This document shows, in pieces, positions 16,848-24,694 of a DNA stretch of 64,000 nucleotides. Positions within the stretch are counted from its first letter, which is position 1. Each line of letters begins with the position of its first letter. The translations under genes and the position numbers were made by a program. The notes below the pieces were generated by a model. It was not told the origin of the DNA and did no database searches. It saw only the letters and a program-made list of their open reading frames with translations. The stretch is from Gloeobacter morelensis MG652769 (GTDB taxonomy: Bacteria > Cyanobacteriota > Cyanobacteriia > Gloeobacterales > Gloeobacteraceae), in contig NZ_CP063845.1 of the NCBI RefSeq assembly GCF_021018745.1, positions 3,534,001-3,598,000 of the forward strand, written 5' to 3'.

Positions 16848-18023
16848 CTACTGCCCCGTGCCGGTCGACTGTTCGAGATTGCCGTAACTGCGCCCGCGCC
16901 AGCGTCGGGGCACCGTAAGCGCAGAGAGCCAGATGCGCAACACCGCGAGCGGATCGGCCAGCGGAGAAAGCCAGAAGCTCCAGCGCAGGCGCTCGTAGGA
17001 GCCGCGCACACCAAACAGCAACAACACGCGAATGGTTAGCAGCAGAGCGTTCACCCACCCGAGAGCGGCGAGGGTGAAACCGGTGGGCGGGCCGGTTGTC
17101 GCGAGCGCCAGTAATACCGGAATGGGCAACCCTTGGGCCAGTAGCAGAAACACGCAGTCAAAAGCTTGCCACAGAGGGGTGGAGGCGTCTTTGAGATCGA
17201 GCGAGCGCCCCCACTCGTGCCAGGTTTCCAGCGCCGAGCTGTACATGCGCACTTTGATGAGCCGGGCGCCATCGAAAAATCCCACCCGTGCTCCCGCCGC
17301 CGCCAGGGCGCGCGCCTGGGTGATGTCGTCGCAAAACGAACGGCGCGCCGCCGTATGGCCGCCCGCCTGCACCAGTAACTGCCGCTTCATCAAAAAGCAC
17401 TGGCCGTTGGCCATCACCCGCTCGGGGCGTGCGGGCTTTGCGGTTCCGGAGGGACCAAAGCGGTAGATTAGGGTGAGCAGCAAAGCCGGTTGCAACCAGA
17501 ATTCCGCAAGGCTCACCAACCGAAACTGGGGCGAGAGGCTCAGCGCGTCGAAACTGCCTTTGCGGGCGGCCTCCACCGCAGCGCCGACCAACCCGGGCTG
17601 GGGCTCGGTGTCGGCGTCGACGTCGAGCACCCATTCGCTGGCCGGATCGGTGCGCAAAAAACCAAAGTGCAGCGCCCAGGGACGGCCTATCCACCCCGGC
17701 GGCAGCGGATCGTCGTAGACCACCCGAAAGCGCGGATCGCGGCGGGCCATCGCCTCCACAAGCGCCACCGTGCCGTCGGTGGAACGGCTGTCAACGACAA
17801 GCACCTCCACCAGTTCCGGTCCCTGGCGGTGCAGGCCCTCCAGACAGGGGCCGAGGCGAGCTTCCTCGTTGAGGGTGGGCACCACCGCGCTCACCCGCAC
17901 AGAACCTTTGGAACGCATCATCGGTTCCAAAGGCGGCGTGCGCGTCCGGCCCCCGGCCAGACGCGCCGCTAAAATCAATAGCGCAGTCGCCTGCAAAGCA
18001 AGCAACAGTCCTGTCCAGTGCAC
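16848..18023 (-). CDS. cruG: Carotenoid 2-O-glycosyltransferase CruG-like
   Basis: A 391-residue family-2 glycosyltransferase with an N-terminal membrane anchor (4-22) and C-terminal hydrophobic helices (about 290-365). The GT-A core shows VVPTLNEEARLGPCL, VLVVDSRSTDGT, WVLDVDADTEPQPG (DxD metal site) and FCDDITQARAL (catalytic DD). Adjacent CruF makes this the cyanobacterial CruG, which adds a deoxysugar to the 2-hydroxyl of myxol or oscillol carotenoids. The start codon is GTG at 18023, directly abutting the cruF TAG, so the two are probably translationally coupled. The exact sugar (fucose or rhamnose) cannot be read from sequence. Confidence 0.87.
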   Translation of the reverse strand: MHWTGLLLALQATALLILAARLAGGRTRTPPLEPMMRSKGSVRVSAVVPTLNEEARLGPCLEGLHRQGPELVEVLVVDSRSTDGTVALVEAMARRDPRFRVVYDDPLPPGWIGRPWALHFGFLRTDPASEWVLDVDADTEPQPGLVGAAVEAARKGSFDALSLSPQFRLVSLAEFWLQPALLLTLIYRFGPSGTAKPARPERVMANGQCFLMKRQLLVQAGGHTAARRSFCDDITQARALAAAGARVGFFDGARLIKVRMYSSALETWHEWGRSLDLKDASTPLWQAFDCVFLLLAQGLPIPVLLALATTGPPTGFTLAALGWVNALLLTIRVLLLFGVRGSYERLRWSFWLSPLADPLAVLRIWLSALTVPRRWRGRSYGNLEQSTGTGQ

Positions 18024-18890
18024 CTAGCCGGCCCGGCCGCCGGTCAGTTGCGGCTCGGGGTTTGTCGCCCCGCACCACCAGGCCCAGACCACCGGTAGCA
18101 AACCGAGCACCAACCCCATCAATACCGGGATGTAGAGGCCCGCCCCGATGCTCATCACCGCCGAGAAGAAAATATTCGCGACATAGATAATCAGCGGGAA
18201 GGTGAGTTGGGCGCGGGTGGGTACCGGCGGGTTGGTGCCCCAAAGTCCGCGCGCCACCGCCATGAACAATAGCCCCGTACCGAACCAACCGGCAAAGTTC
18301 TGCAGCGGCATCCCGAAGAATGGCCCCGTCTCCAACCAGACCCAGAACTTCGGATCGGCCACGGCCATCGCCGGGTCGAGTACCAGATCCCAGGCGGTCA
18401 AAAACCAGGCTCCCAAAAGCAGCGGGCCGACCACCCCCAGAACACCCCGCGCTTCGCCGAAGATCGCCCGCGCGAGCATGTAGGAGACCAGGCCCATGTA
18501 AAACCACGACAGCGGAATGACGAAGGGCACCAATCCCAATACCTTCGGACCCAACAGTTCGGTGTAGGAGTAGGCGCCGAACGGAAAGCCCGTGCTTGTG
18601 CCGAGCAACTCGCTGGCCAGCGAGAGCAAAAAGGACGGCACCAGGAACATCAGCAGTTGGCGCATCCCCAGGATTTGCGCCCCCCAGAGCCCCACAGCCA
18701 GGGCGCCGAAGACGATGTAAACGGCACCGCCGTGGGCCATGCCGAATTCCATAATCGCCATGCCCTCGGGCGGCATGTTTGCCAGAAATTCCGGCGAGCG
18801 CGGTAAAATTACCAGCCCGTACAGCCCGAAAAGCAGCGATCCGATGTGCAACGAGGTCAGAACGTTTCTGGCCAGGTTTAATGATTTCAT
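18024..18890 (-). CDS. cruF: Carotenoid 1',2'-hydratase CruF
   Basis: A 288-residue membrane protein with seven or eight hydrophobic helices, of the CruF/bisanhydrobacterioruberin-hydratase (DUF422) family. It hydrates the psi end of gamma-carotene- or lycopene-type carotenoids to give the 1'-hydroxyl used by CruG. Family blocks seen are ELLGTSTGFPFGAYSYTE, PLSWFYMGLVSY, LTAWDLVLDPAMA and GMPLQNFAGWF. ATG 18890 is used because it begins the first membrane helix region; the frame extends to 19037 but the extra residues are polar and low in homology. The gene is first in a cruF-cruG operon. Confidence 0.9.
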   Translation of the reverse strand: MKSLNLARNVLTSLHIGSLLFGLYGLVILPRSPEFLANMPPEGMAIMEFGMAHGGAVYIVFGALAVGLWGAQILGMRQLLMFLVPSFLLSLASELLGTSTGFPFGAYSYTELLGPKVLGLVPFVIPLSWFYMGLVSYMLARAIFGEARGVLGVVGPLLLGAWFLTAWDLVLDPAMAVADPKFWVWLETGPFFGMPLQNFAGWFGTGLLFMAVARGLWGTNPPVPTRAQLTFPLIIYVANIFFSAVMSIGAGLYIPVLMGLVLGLLPVVWAWWCGATNPEPQLTGGRAG

Positions 18891-19086
18891 CGAATAACTC
18901 GTATGAGAACAGCCAAGATGAACCACAGCGTGAAGCGCACCGACAAGGCTTTGCCGGAAACAAAACTTCACAACCAGCAGTATACGGCATCGACGGCCCG
19001 GCGAGAGAAGGCGGCGTCCAGTTTGGTGGGTAGCCAAGCCAAGGCCGGGATCGGGTTCCTTCTATGGTAGAAGCTCGGGAGGCCGG

Positions 19087-19923
19087 ATGCGGCGGCGAGA
19101 AGTGTTGAGTTTACTGGGGGCGCTGCCGGTGGGCGGATTGTCGGTTGCAGCCGGGGAGCACTCGGTCCTGCTTGGCAATCCTGCGGACAGGCTGAAGCTG
19201 GTGGTGCGCGACAGTGGGCAGCCGGGGCCGCTTTACTTTGCTCCCCACGACGACGAAAACATCGCGGTGCGCGCGGTAGAGCGGCGGTGGCAAAGCCGTC
19301 CCTCCGGGGTGCTCATCGAACTTCGACAGACAGGTCGGCGGTACATCTATCAACACCTGGGCGGTCGCCGCCTCTGGTGCGATCCCAACCGGATGTACTC
19401 CGAGCCGCAGGTGGTAGCTGCACAGATCACCGCCTTGCGGCCCAAGTGCGCCGTGGTGCCCCCGGCTGCGGCGAGCTTTGGGCCTATGGATTTAGATCTG
19501 GCGGGTGCCCATTTCGCCCGCATCGGCGCACAGGTATTGGCCACACTCGGGGAATGGCTCGGGCGCTCCTACGGACCGCTGGTGGGAGTGCACAACAACA
19601 CCGACGGCAGCCTGAACGTGGGCAACGTCTTCAAGCGCTCGGAAAAGCCAGTCGTCCACCGGGCCACCGGTGCGGATCCGGACGATTTTTTTCTGGTCAC
19701 CGAGGCGGGCGATTTTGACGCCCTGCGTACCCTGGGATTCAACGTGGTGCTACAGCCCGTCCGTACAGCCGACGACGGGTCGCTCTCGGTGTGGGCGGCC
19801 CGCAACCGTGTGCGCTACTTCAACGCCGAAGCCCAGCACCGCGATTGCTTGGATTACGATCGAGCGAGGGGACACCTTGACTATCAGATCCGGATGCTGC
19901 GCGCCCTCGAATCGCTGCTATGA
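19087..19923 (+). CDS. Unknown exported protein overlapping tsaD
   Basis: A 278-residue protein I cannot assign. It begins with RRREVLSLLGALPVGG, resembling a twin-arginine signal, so it is probably exported. The body contains FAPHDDENIAVRA near residue 60 and GPLVGVHNNTDGSLN near 165, both conserved-looking metal-type motifs (HDDE, VHNN), and later LTEAGDFDALRTLGFNVVLQ. A metal-dependent hydrolase is a reasonable guess, no more. Its TGA stop overlaps the tsaD ATG by four bases (ATGA), so the two genes are translationally coupled. No functional link to tRNA modification is evident. Confidence 0.72.
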   Translation: MRRREVLSLLGALPVGGLSVAAGEHSVLLGNPADRLKLVVRDSGQPGPLYFAPHDDENIAVRAVERRWQSRPSGVLIELRQTGRRYIYQHLGGRRLWCDPNRMYSEPQVVAAQITALRPKCAVVPPAAASFGPMDLDLAGAHFARIGAQVLATLGEWLGRSYGPLVGVHNNTDGSLNVGNVFKRSEKPVVHRATGADPDDFFLVTEAGDFDALRTLGFNVVLQPVRTADDGSLSVWAARNRVRYFNAEAQHRDCLDYDRARGHLDYQIRMLRALESLL

Positions 19924-20933
19924 CGACCATCTTTGCCATCGAGACCAGTTGTGACGAAAGTGCCGCCGCCATCGTACGCGGCCGGACCGTCGTCGCGTCG
20001 ATCATCGCTTCGCAAATCGACGTGCACCGCCTGACCGGTGGTGTCGTGCCGGAGGTCGCCTCGCGCGAGCACCTGCAGGCGTTGGGCGGGGTGATCGCGG
20101 CCTGTTTTGCCGAGGGTGGCCTGGGTTGGACGGACATCGACGCTGTCGCCTTTACCTGTGCCCCCGGCCTGGTCGGCTCGTTGCTGATGGGATCGATGGC
20201 AGCCAAGACCCTGGCCCTCGTGCACGCCAGGCCGCTGCTCGGCATCCACCACCTTGAAGGGCACATCTACTCGGCTTTTTTGAGCGACCCGGCCCTGGAG
20301 CCGCCCTTTTTGTGTCTGCTTGTCTCAGGAGGACACACCAGCTTGGTGGCTGTCGAGGATCACGGCTGCTACCGCATCCTGGGGCGCACCCGCGACGACG
20401 CCGTGGGCGAAGCTTACGACAAGGTGGCACGGGTATTGGGGCTTGGTTACCCGGGCGGTCCTGCGATCGACAAACTGGCGCAGCAGGGCGACCCACGTGC
20501 CTTTGCGCTGCCGGGGGGGCGGGTCGAATCGCCTTTCGACACCAGCTTCAGCGGCCTGAAGACCGCCGTGCTGCGCCTGGCTGAAAAACACCGGCTCCAG
20601 AGTCTGCCCATCGACCGGGCGGATCTGGCCGCGAGCTTCCAGCGCACCGTGGTCGAGGCCCTGGCCGAGCGGGTGGAGTTGGCCCTGGCCTACACCGGCT
20701 ATGATACGGTCGTGGTGGCGGGGGGCGTCTCCGCCAACCGCGGCTTGCGCGAACGGCTCGGGCAAGCCGGATCGTACCGGGCCGTTTTCCCGCCGATGCG
20801 CTTTTGTACCGACAACGCGGCGATGATCGCCTGTGCCGGGGTGGCCCGCTTCGCGAGGGGGTTCCGTTCATCCCTCGATCTGCCGGTGCAATCGCGCTTA
20901 TCGCTCGAAGCGTGTGACAGTCTTTACCAGTGA
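19920..20933 (+). CDS. tsaD: tRNA N6-adenosine threonylcarbamoyltransferase TsaD
   Basis: A 337-residue TsaD (Kae1/Qri7 family), which transfers threonylcarbamoyl from TC-AMP to A37 of ANN-decoding tRNAs with TsaB and TsaE. It shows the opening AIETSCDESAAAIV, the metal-binding HHLEGHIYSAF, LLVSGGHTSLV, the GGVSANRGLRERL block and the terminal FCTDNAAMIACAG. Length is normal for bacteria. It starts within the stop of the preceding exported protein. Confidence 0.96.
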   Translation: MTTIFAIETSCDESAAAIVRGRTVVASIIASQIDVHRLTGGVVPEVASREHLQALGGVIAACFAEGGLGWTDIDAVAFTCAPGLVGSLLMGSMAAKTLALVHARPLLGIHHLEGHIYSAFLSDPALEPPFLCLLVSGGHTSLVAVEDHGCYRILGRTRDDAVGEAYDKVARVLGLGYPGGPAIDKLAQQGDPRAFALPGGRVESPFDTSFSGLKTAVLRLAEKHRLQSLPIDRADLAASFQRTVVEALAERVELALAYTGYDTVVVAGGVSANRGLRERLGQAGSYRAVFPPMRFCTDNAAMIACAGVARFARGFRSSLDLPVQSRLSLEACDSLYQ

Positions 20934-21005
20934 CTGCCGGACCCTTGAGTGCTGGGCACAATGTGGGACAATTGAGATTAGGGATACGACCCCTGGAGTG
21001 GACGG

Positions 21006-21989
21006 GTGTTCGCACTGGCAGAAATACTGGACAAACCCTGGGCGCGGGCGGCCGTCTCGGAGCAGTTCAACGTCTGGCGCGGCGAGGAGGAGCAATGGAA
21101 ACTCTACCTCCCCGGGCCGGTGAGATCCTGGAAGGAACCGCCCGACAGCGAACTGGTGGTCGAGGGCACAGAGACCATCCGCTCGCTCATCGGCGGTGAG
21201 GAGTGGCGGGTATGGACTCTCGACACCCAGCCGTTGATTGCCTGCATTCAGGACTTCCCGAAACTCGGCCACTGGGACGAGGACGAGGAGGCCGAAGCGT
21301 TCGTGCCATTTTTGCAGGCGGGCCTTGAGGCGCTGCGCCTGCGCGCGGAACATTTTGAAGTTGAGGCGCAAGGCGCAGTCCAGTTTCTTCCGGCCGGATT
21401 GGGCGACCTCGATAATGCCCAGATCCAGGCGCTCATCGAAAAGCGCCCGCGCACCTGGAAGGTGCGGCCGCCGCGCGGCGGCCCATGGACGCCCACCTGG
21501 CAGATGCTCTGGACCTGGATAGAGGCGGCCCGCATCCTCTGGCAAACCCATTTCATCAACTCGGTTTCCACCCTCGCGCAGGCCTATCCGGAACTGCCGG
21601 TGCGCGCCGCCGGACCGGTGGGCGCGGGGCAGCGCATCGTGCAGGTTCGCCCCGCCGCTGCGCTCCAGGTCGAGCCCGCACTGTTGCAGACTTTTCTGGA
21701 GCGCTGCGAGTGGCCCGCCCAGTTGCGCCTCAGCCTGAACGCGGGCCTCTGGAGTGCCCAGGTCGTCGTGCAAGATCCTGTTTCCCGGGCCGTCCCCCTT
21801 GCGCAGGTGGCCCGAGTGGCCCAGTTGGCCGGTGAAGTCGGTCTGTCAGCTTTAAAGGACGAGAGCCACTGGCAGGGCGGCTGGGCACTTTTGAGGGGTG
21901 ACGATGGCCAGGAAAGCTGGATCTTCGAAGTGCGCTCGGTACCCCTGGAGGCGACCTGGCTGCCGGGTACCCTGGGTGCCGGTCAGTGA
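21006..21989 (+). CDS. Hypothetical protein, 327 residues
   Basis: I do not recognise this family. It starts at GTG 21006 and ends in a GTGA overlap with the HAD gene downstream, so it is probably translated with it. It is soluble, acidic in the first half and rich in Trp (for example GGPWTPTWQMLWTWIEAARILW near residue 160), without signal peptide, membrane helices or metal motifs. Its codon use and GC content match the neighbours. The conserved context with tsaD may only reflect an operon. Confidence 0.7.
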   Translation: MFALAEILDKPWARAAVSEQFNVWRGEEEQWKLYLPGPVRSWKEPPDSELVVEGTETIRSLIGGEEWRVWTLDTQPLIACIQDFPKLGHWDEDEEAEAFVPFLQAGLEALRLRAEHFEVEAQGAVQFLPAGLGDLDNAQIQALIEKRPRTWKVRPPRGGPWTPTWQMLWTWIEAARILWQTHFINSVSTLAQAYPELPVRAAGPVGAGQRIVQVRPAAALQVEPALLQTFLERCEWPAQLRLSLNAGLWSAQVVVQDPVSRAVPLAQVARVAQLAGEVGLSALKDESHWQGGWALLRGDDGQESWIFEVRSVPLEATWLPGTLGAGQ

Positions 21990-22636
21990 AGGCGGTGCTC
22001 TTTGATGCCGTGGGCACGCTGTTCGGGGTGCGCGGCTCGGTGGGCGAAATTTACAGCGCCATCGCCAGGACTTTCGGGGTCAAAAGCGATCCCGAAGCGA
22101 TCGAACAGCACTTTCGTAAAGCCTTTGCCGCCCGTCGACCCCCGAAGGCCGATGCGCGGTCCTGGTGGCGCTCCGTAGTGGCCCAGACGTTTACCAACAC
22201 CGATTTTCCCGACTTCGAGGCCTACTTCGCTCGGGTCTGGCATCACTTTGCTACTGCTGAGCCCTGGTTTGTCTACCCGGAGACCGTCGGTGTACTCGCC
22301 GAACTGCGCTCGCGCAGTCTGGTCCTCGCCGTGGTCTCCAACTTCGACGAGCGGCTTTACCCGGTTCTCGAAGCGCTTGATTTGCGCGGTTACTTTCAGG
22401 TGGTGGCCATCTCTACCGAGGTGGGTCACGCCAAGCCCGACCCGCGCCTTTTTGCCCACGCGCTTCAGCGGCTGGGTTGCTCAGCCGACGCAGCCATCCA
22501 CATCGGTGATTCGAGCGAGGATGTAATCGGCGCCAAAGCAGCCGGTATCCGGGTCTTCAAAGTCGACCGCTCCGGAGCGCTCAGTGCCGACACTATTGAT
22601 TCGCTCGCCAGGCTTCTGGAGACGGATTATTTCTGA
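21986..22636 (+). CDS. HAD-superfamily IA hydrolase, DREG-2-like
   Basis: A 216-residue HAD protein with GTG start. Motif I reads LFDAVGTLFG, so the nucleophile Asp is present but the usual second Asp (general acid/base) is Val. Motif II is VVSNFDERL, motif III has the Lys in VGHAKPDPRLF and motif IV is HIGDSSEDVIGAKAAG. The DAVGTL variant occurs in DREG-2/HDHD3-type proteins, whose substrates are mostly unknown; phosphatase activity is uncertain. Its end overlaps the convergent Rpn-like gene by 10 bases. Confidence 0.82.
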   Translation: MKAVLFDAVGTLFGVRGSVGEIYSAIARTFGVKSDPEAIEQHFRKAFAARRPPKADARSWWRSVVAQTFTNTDFPDFEAYFARVWHHFATAEPWFVYPETVGVLAELRSRSLVLAVVSNFDERLYPVLEALDLRGYFQVVAISTEVGHAKPDPRLFAHALQRLGCSADAAIHIGDSSEDVIGAKAAGIRVFKVDRSGALSADTIDSLARLLETDYF

Positions 22637-23583
22637 TCCAGCCAGGTGATCAGAGCTGCAAGTTCATGGAAATCCAGCAAAGCTTCGCTGAGCGCTTCGA
22701 GTTCGGCGACTGAAAGTGTGCGCACCCGTTCGAGTATTTCGGTGTCCAGTTGCCCAAGGCGGCGATTCAGCAGGCGCTGGACAAGGATCAAAGCCTCTTC
22801 CTGTTTACCCTGGATCAGCCCTTCTTCCCGGCCCCTGGCGATTCCTTCTTCCCGGCCCCTGGCGATTCCTTCTTCCATCCAGCTGGTGACAATCTCCACG
22901 ACGCCCTCGCGATCACCTGGCCCGATGGTAGCAAGTTCCATTGCAAAGAGGCGCTCTTCTTCGGCACTTAATTTCAAATAGATATCCACAAAACCCGATA
23001 TCATTTTCATCCGGGCAGGATCGAGTCGCAGTGTCGCAAGCAATCGCAAGCACTCCAGTTTGACCCTGGGACGTTCGCCGGGTGCAATGCGCATTTTGGC
23101 CATCAAGGCACCGGCCACCGGGTTCTCCTGCCTCAGATAGTCGCGCCAGTTGAGCCGATTCAGTTGCAGTACCCGGTAGTGAAACTCCAGCACCGTGAAG
23201 CCGGGAAACTCGACGCGGTGGATGTTGGGTGCGGCCCGCAGGGGCTCGTTGAACGAATACACGACGATCGGGTAGACCGGCAACCGGAATTTTTCGTACA
23301 GACGCGCGAAGTACCGGTACATCCGAAAATCGAAGCCTGCCTCGCAGCTGGACTGGTTTTCGATGTGCACCAGAAAATAAGTGTCTCTATCCAGGAAGCG
23401 CACTTTGGCTACGATATCCGCCTCGAATTGCTCCCCGGCGGTGACGTCGGTGAACAGTTCCTTGTCGAGGAAGCTGATCGAGTTGCGATCGAGGTAGCCG
23501 CTCACGTCCTCAAAAAACAGGTCGACAAATTCGACAAAAAACGTCGTGAGCAGTTCTTTGAATAGCCGGTCATGGTCAACCAT
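22627..23583 (-). CDS. Rpn-family PD-(D/E)XK nuclease/putative transposase-like protein
   Basis: A 318-residue protein of the Rpn/DUF4351 group, recombination-promoting nucleases related to the transposase_31 fold. The N-terminal nuclease domain shows DRLFKELLTTFF, an acidic ADIVAKVRF position and the E-x-Q motif FLVHIENQSSCE. The C-terminal part is a DUF4351-type helix bundle (QRLLNRRLGQLDTEILERV). Between them is a low-complexity linker, EEGIARGREEGIARGREEGL, encoded by a perfect 24-bp tandem duplication. Such genes are common singletons in cyanobacteria. Start at ATG 23583. Confidence 0.83.
   Translation of the reverse strand: MVDHDRLFKELLTTFFVEFVDLFFEDVSGYLDRNSISFLDKELFTDVTAGEQFEADIVAKVRFLDRDTYFLVHIENQSSCEAGFDFRMYRYFARLYEKFRLPVYPIVVYSFNEPLRAAPNIHRVEFPGFTVLEFHYRVLQLNRLNWRDYLRQENPVAGALMAKMRIAPGERPRVKLECLRLLATLRLDPARMKMISGFVDIYLKLSAEEERLFAMELATIGPGDREGVVEIVTSWMEEGIARGREEGIARGREEGLIQGKQEEALILVQRLLNRRLGQLDTEILERVRTLSVAELEALSEALLDFHELAALITWLDQK
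22820..22867. repeat. 24-bp tandem repeat, two perfect copies
   Basis: The 24-bp unit at 22820-22843 is repeated exactly at 22844-22867, and the first nine bases recur again at 22868-22876. Each unit encodes eight residues (GIARGREE) of the Rpn-like protein linker, so copy-number change would keep the frame. Confidence 0.92.
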
Positions 23584-23650
23584 GACCCAATCGTAAGGCA
23601 GCGGCCACAGGCACTGCCCGGTTTATTGCAAGTTGAAGCTGCACTTTTTT

Positions 23651-24214
23651 CTACTCGGTGATCTCGAAGCGAAAGGCGATCTTTTCGTTTTTGCCGAGCG
23701 CCAGCGTGTCACCCGGTTGGAGTTTGCGCCGGAAGCGGGCGCCGGGTTTGAGCGCTTCGCCGTTGAGGAAAGTGCCGTTGCTGCTGCCGGCATCTTCCAG
23801 ATAAAAATCGCCCTCCTCCTCGCGCACCAGCGCGTGGATGCGCGAGACGATGTCGGCGCCCGCCAGGTGGGACACGTCGATATCGACATTCACCTCGTCG
23901 TTGGGCTTGCCGATCACCGCCGAGGACTGGGTGACCGGCACTTCGAAGCGCTCGCCCGTGGCAAGGTGAACGAGCACGGCCCGCTCCAACTGCAGATAGG
24001 TTGCCGGAGAAGCGATGCGCGCGTTGGCGGCACCGTTCAGCTCGGCGGTAGGGCGCAGCGGTTCTGCAGAAGACGTCATAGAAACCTCCGGGGATGGGGA
24101 CAAAGACGGTTCGGCCGGTTGGGCCGTCGCCTGGGCGAGATCGGCGCCGCACTCGATGCAGTAGGGCGTGCCTTCGGGGTTCTGGGTGCCGCATTCGGGG
24201 CACAGGATCGTCAT
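23651..24214 (-). CDS. Zinc-ribbon plus FHA-domain protein
   Basis: A 187-residue protein. An N-terminal zinc ribbon (CPECG and CIECG, residues 5-25) is followed by a Ser/Pro-rich linker (30-60) and a forkhead-associated domain (about 90-187). The FHA signatures are AVIGKPND, VSRIHALVREEEGDFYLED and GSSNGTFLNG. FHA domains bind phosphothreonine, so this is a likely reader for Ser/Thr kinase signalling. The start is firm: an AGGAGGT box ends seven bases before ATG 24214. Confidence 0.88.
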   Translation of the reverse strand: MTILCPECGTQNPEGTPYCIECGADLAQATAQPAEPSLSPSPEVSMTSSAEPLRPTAELNGAANARIASPATYLQLERAVLVHLATGERFEVPVTQSSAVIGKPNDEVNVDIDVSHLAGADIVSRIHALVREEEGDFYLEDAGSSNGTFLNGEALKPGARFRRKLQPGDTLALGKNEKIAFRFEITE

Positions 24215-24694
24215 AGTTTGACCTCCTGGGGTTTGCAGAGAGCCGGTGGGACGGGCCTGGCGACACCACCGGTTGCGGCGTCACCGAGCGGACGACCGCC
24301 CCAGCCGGGTTGGCCGCTTTGAGGCTTCGGTGGCCTGAGCACAGGGGCCGGCGGTTTCGGTCTAGGGACGATCTCGACGGGTGGGTGGTCCTGGCAGCTG
24401 CAGCTGCTGAGCGGGCGGTACTGGCGTGTCCTCGGGACAGTGCTGGGGCGCGTCGACGACGACCGGGTACGGAGGTCGACGCTGTTGACCTTGGCGGTGT
24501 GGCTGTAGAGTTTACGGCTTTCGACCGAGCGCGGATCGCCCTTGTGGGCGGCGGCAGGCGTCCACAGCCGTACCTGTTGTCGTTGCCGCTTGCCGGCGTC
24601 CGCCGGGCAGGCGAGCTGGGTTGGCACAATATCGTCTGCCGACCGGCAAAGATTGCCCCGAGTATCAGTGGGTTTTGGCTTGGACGCGCTGGCT
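24215..24694. other. Interval of 480 bp without a convincing gene
   Basis: Between the FHA gene and gltS. Open frames exist on both strands (a minus frame ending at 24211 with a proline-rich tail, another beginning at 24629, and a plus frame 24310-24711), but none has a ribosome-binding site, recognisable family or normal amino-acid composition. The minus frame ending at 24211 could encode a proline-rich tail (PRPKPPAPVLRPPKPQ) overlapping the FHA start by four bases; I treat it as unproven. Confidence 0.5.
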
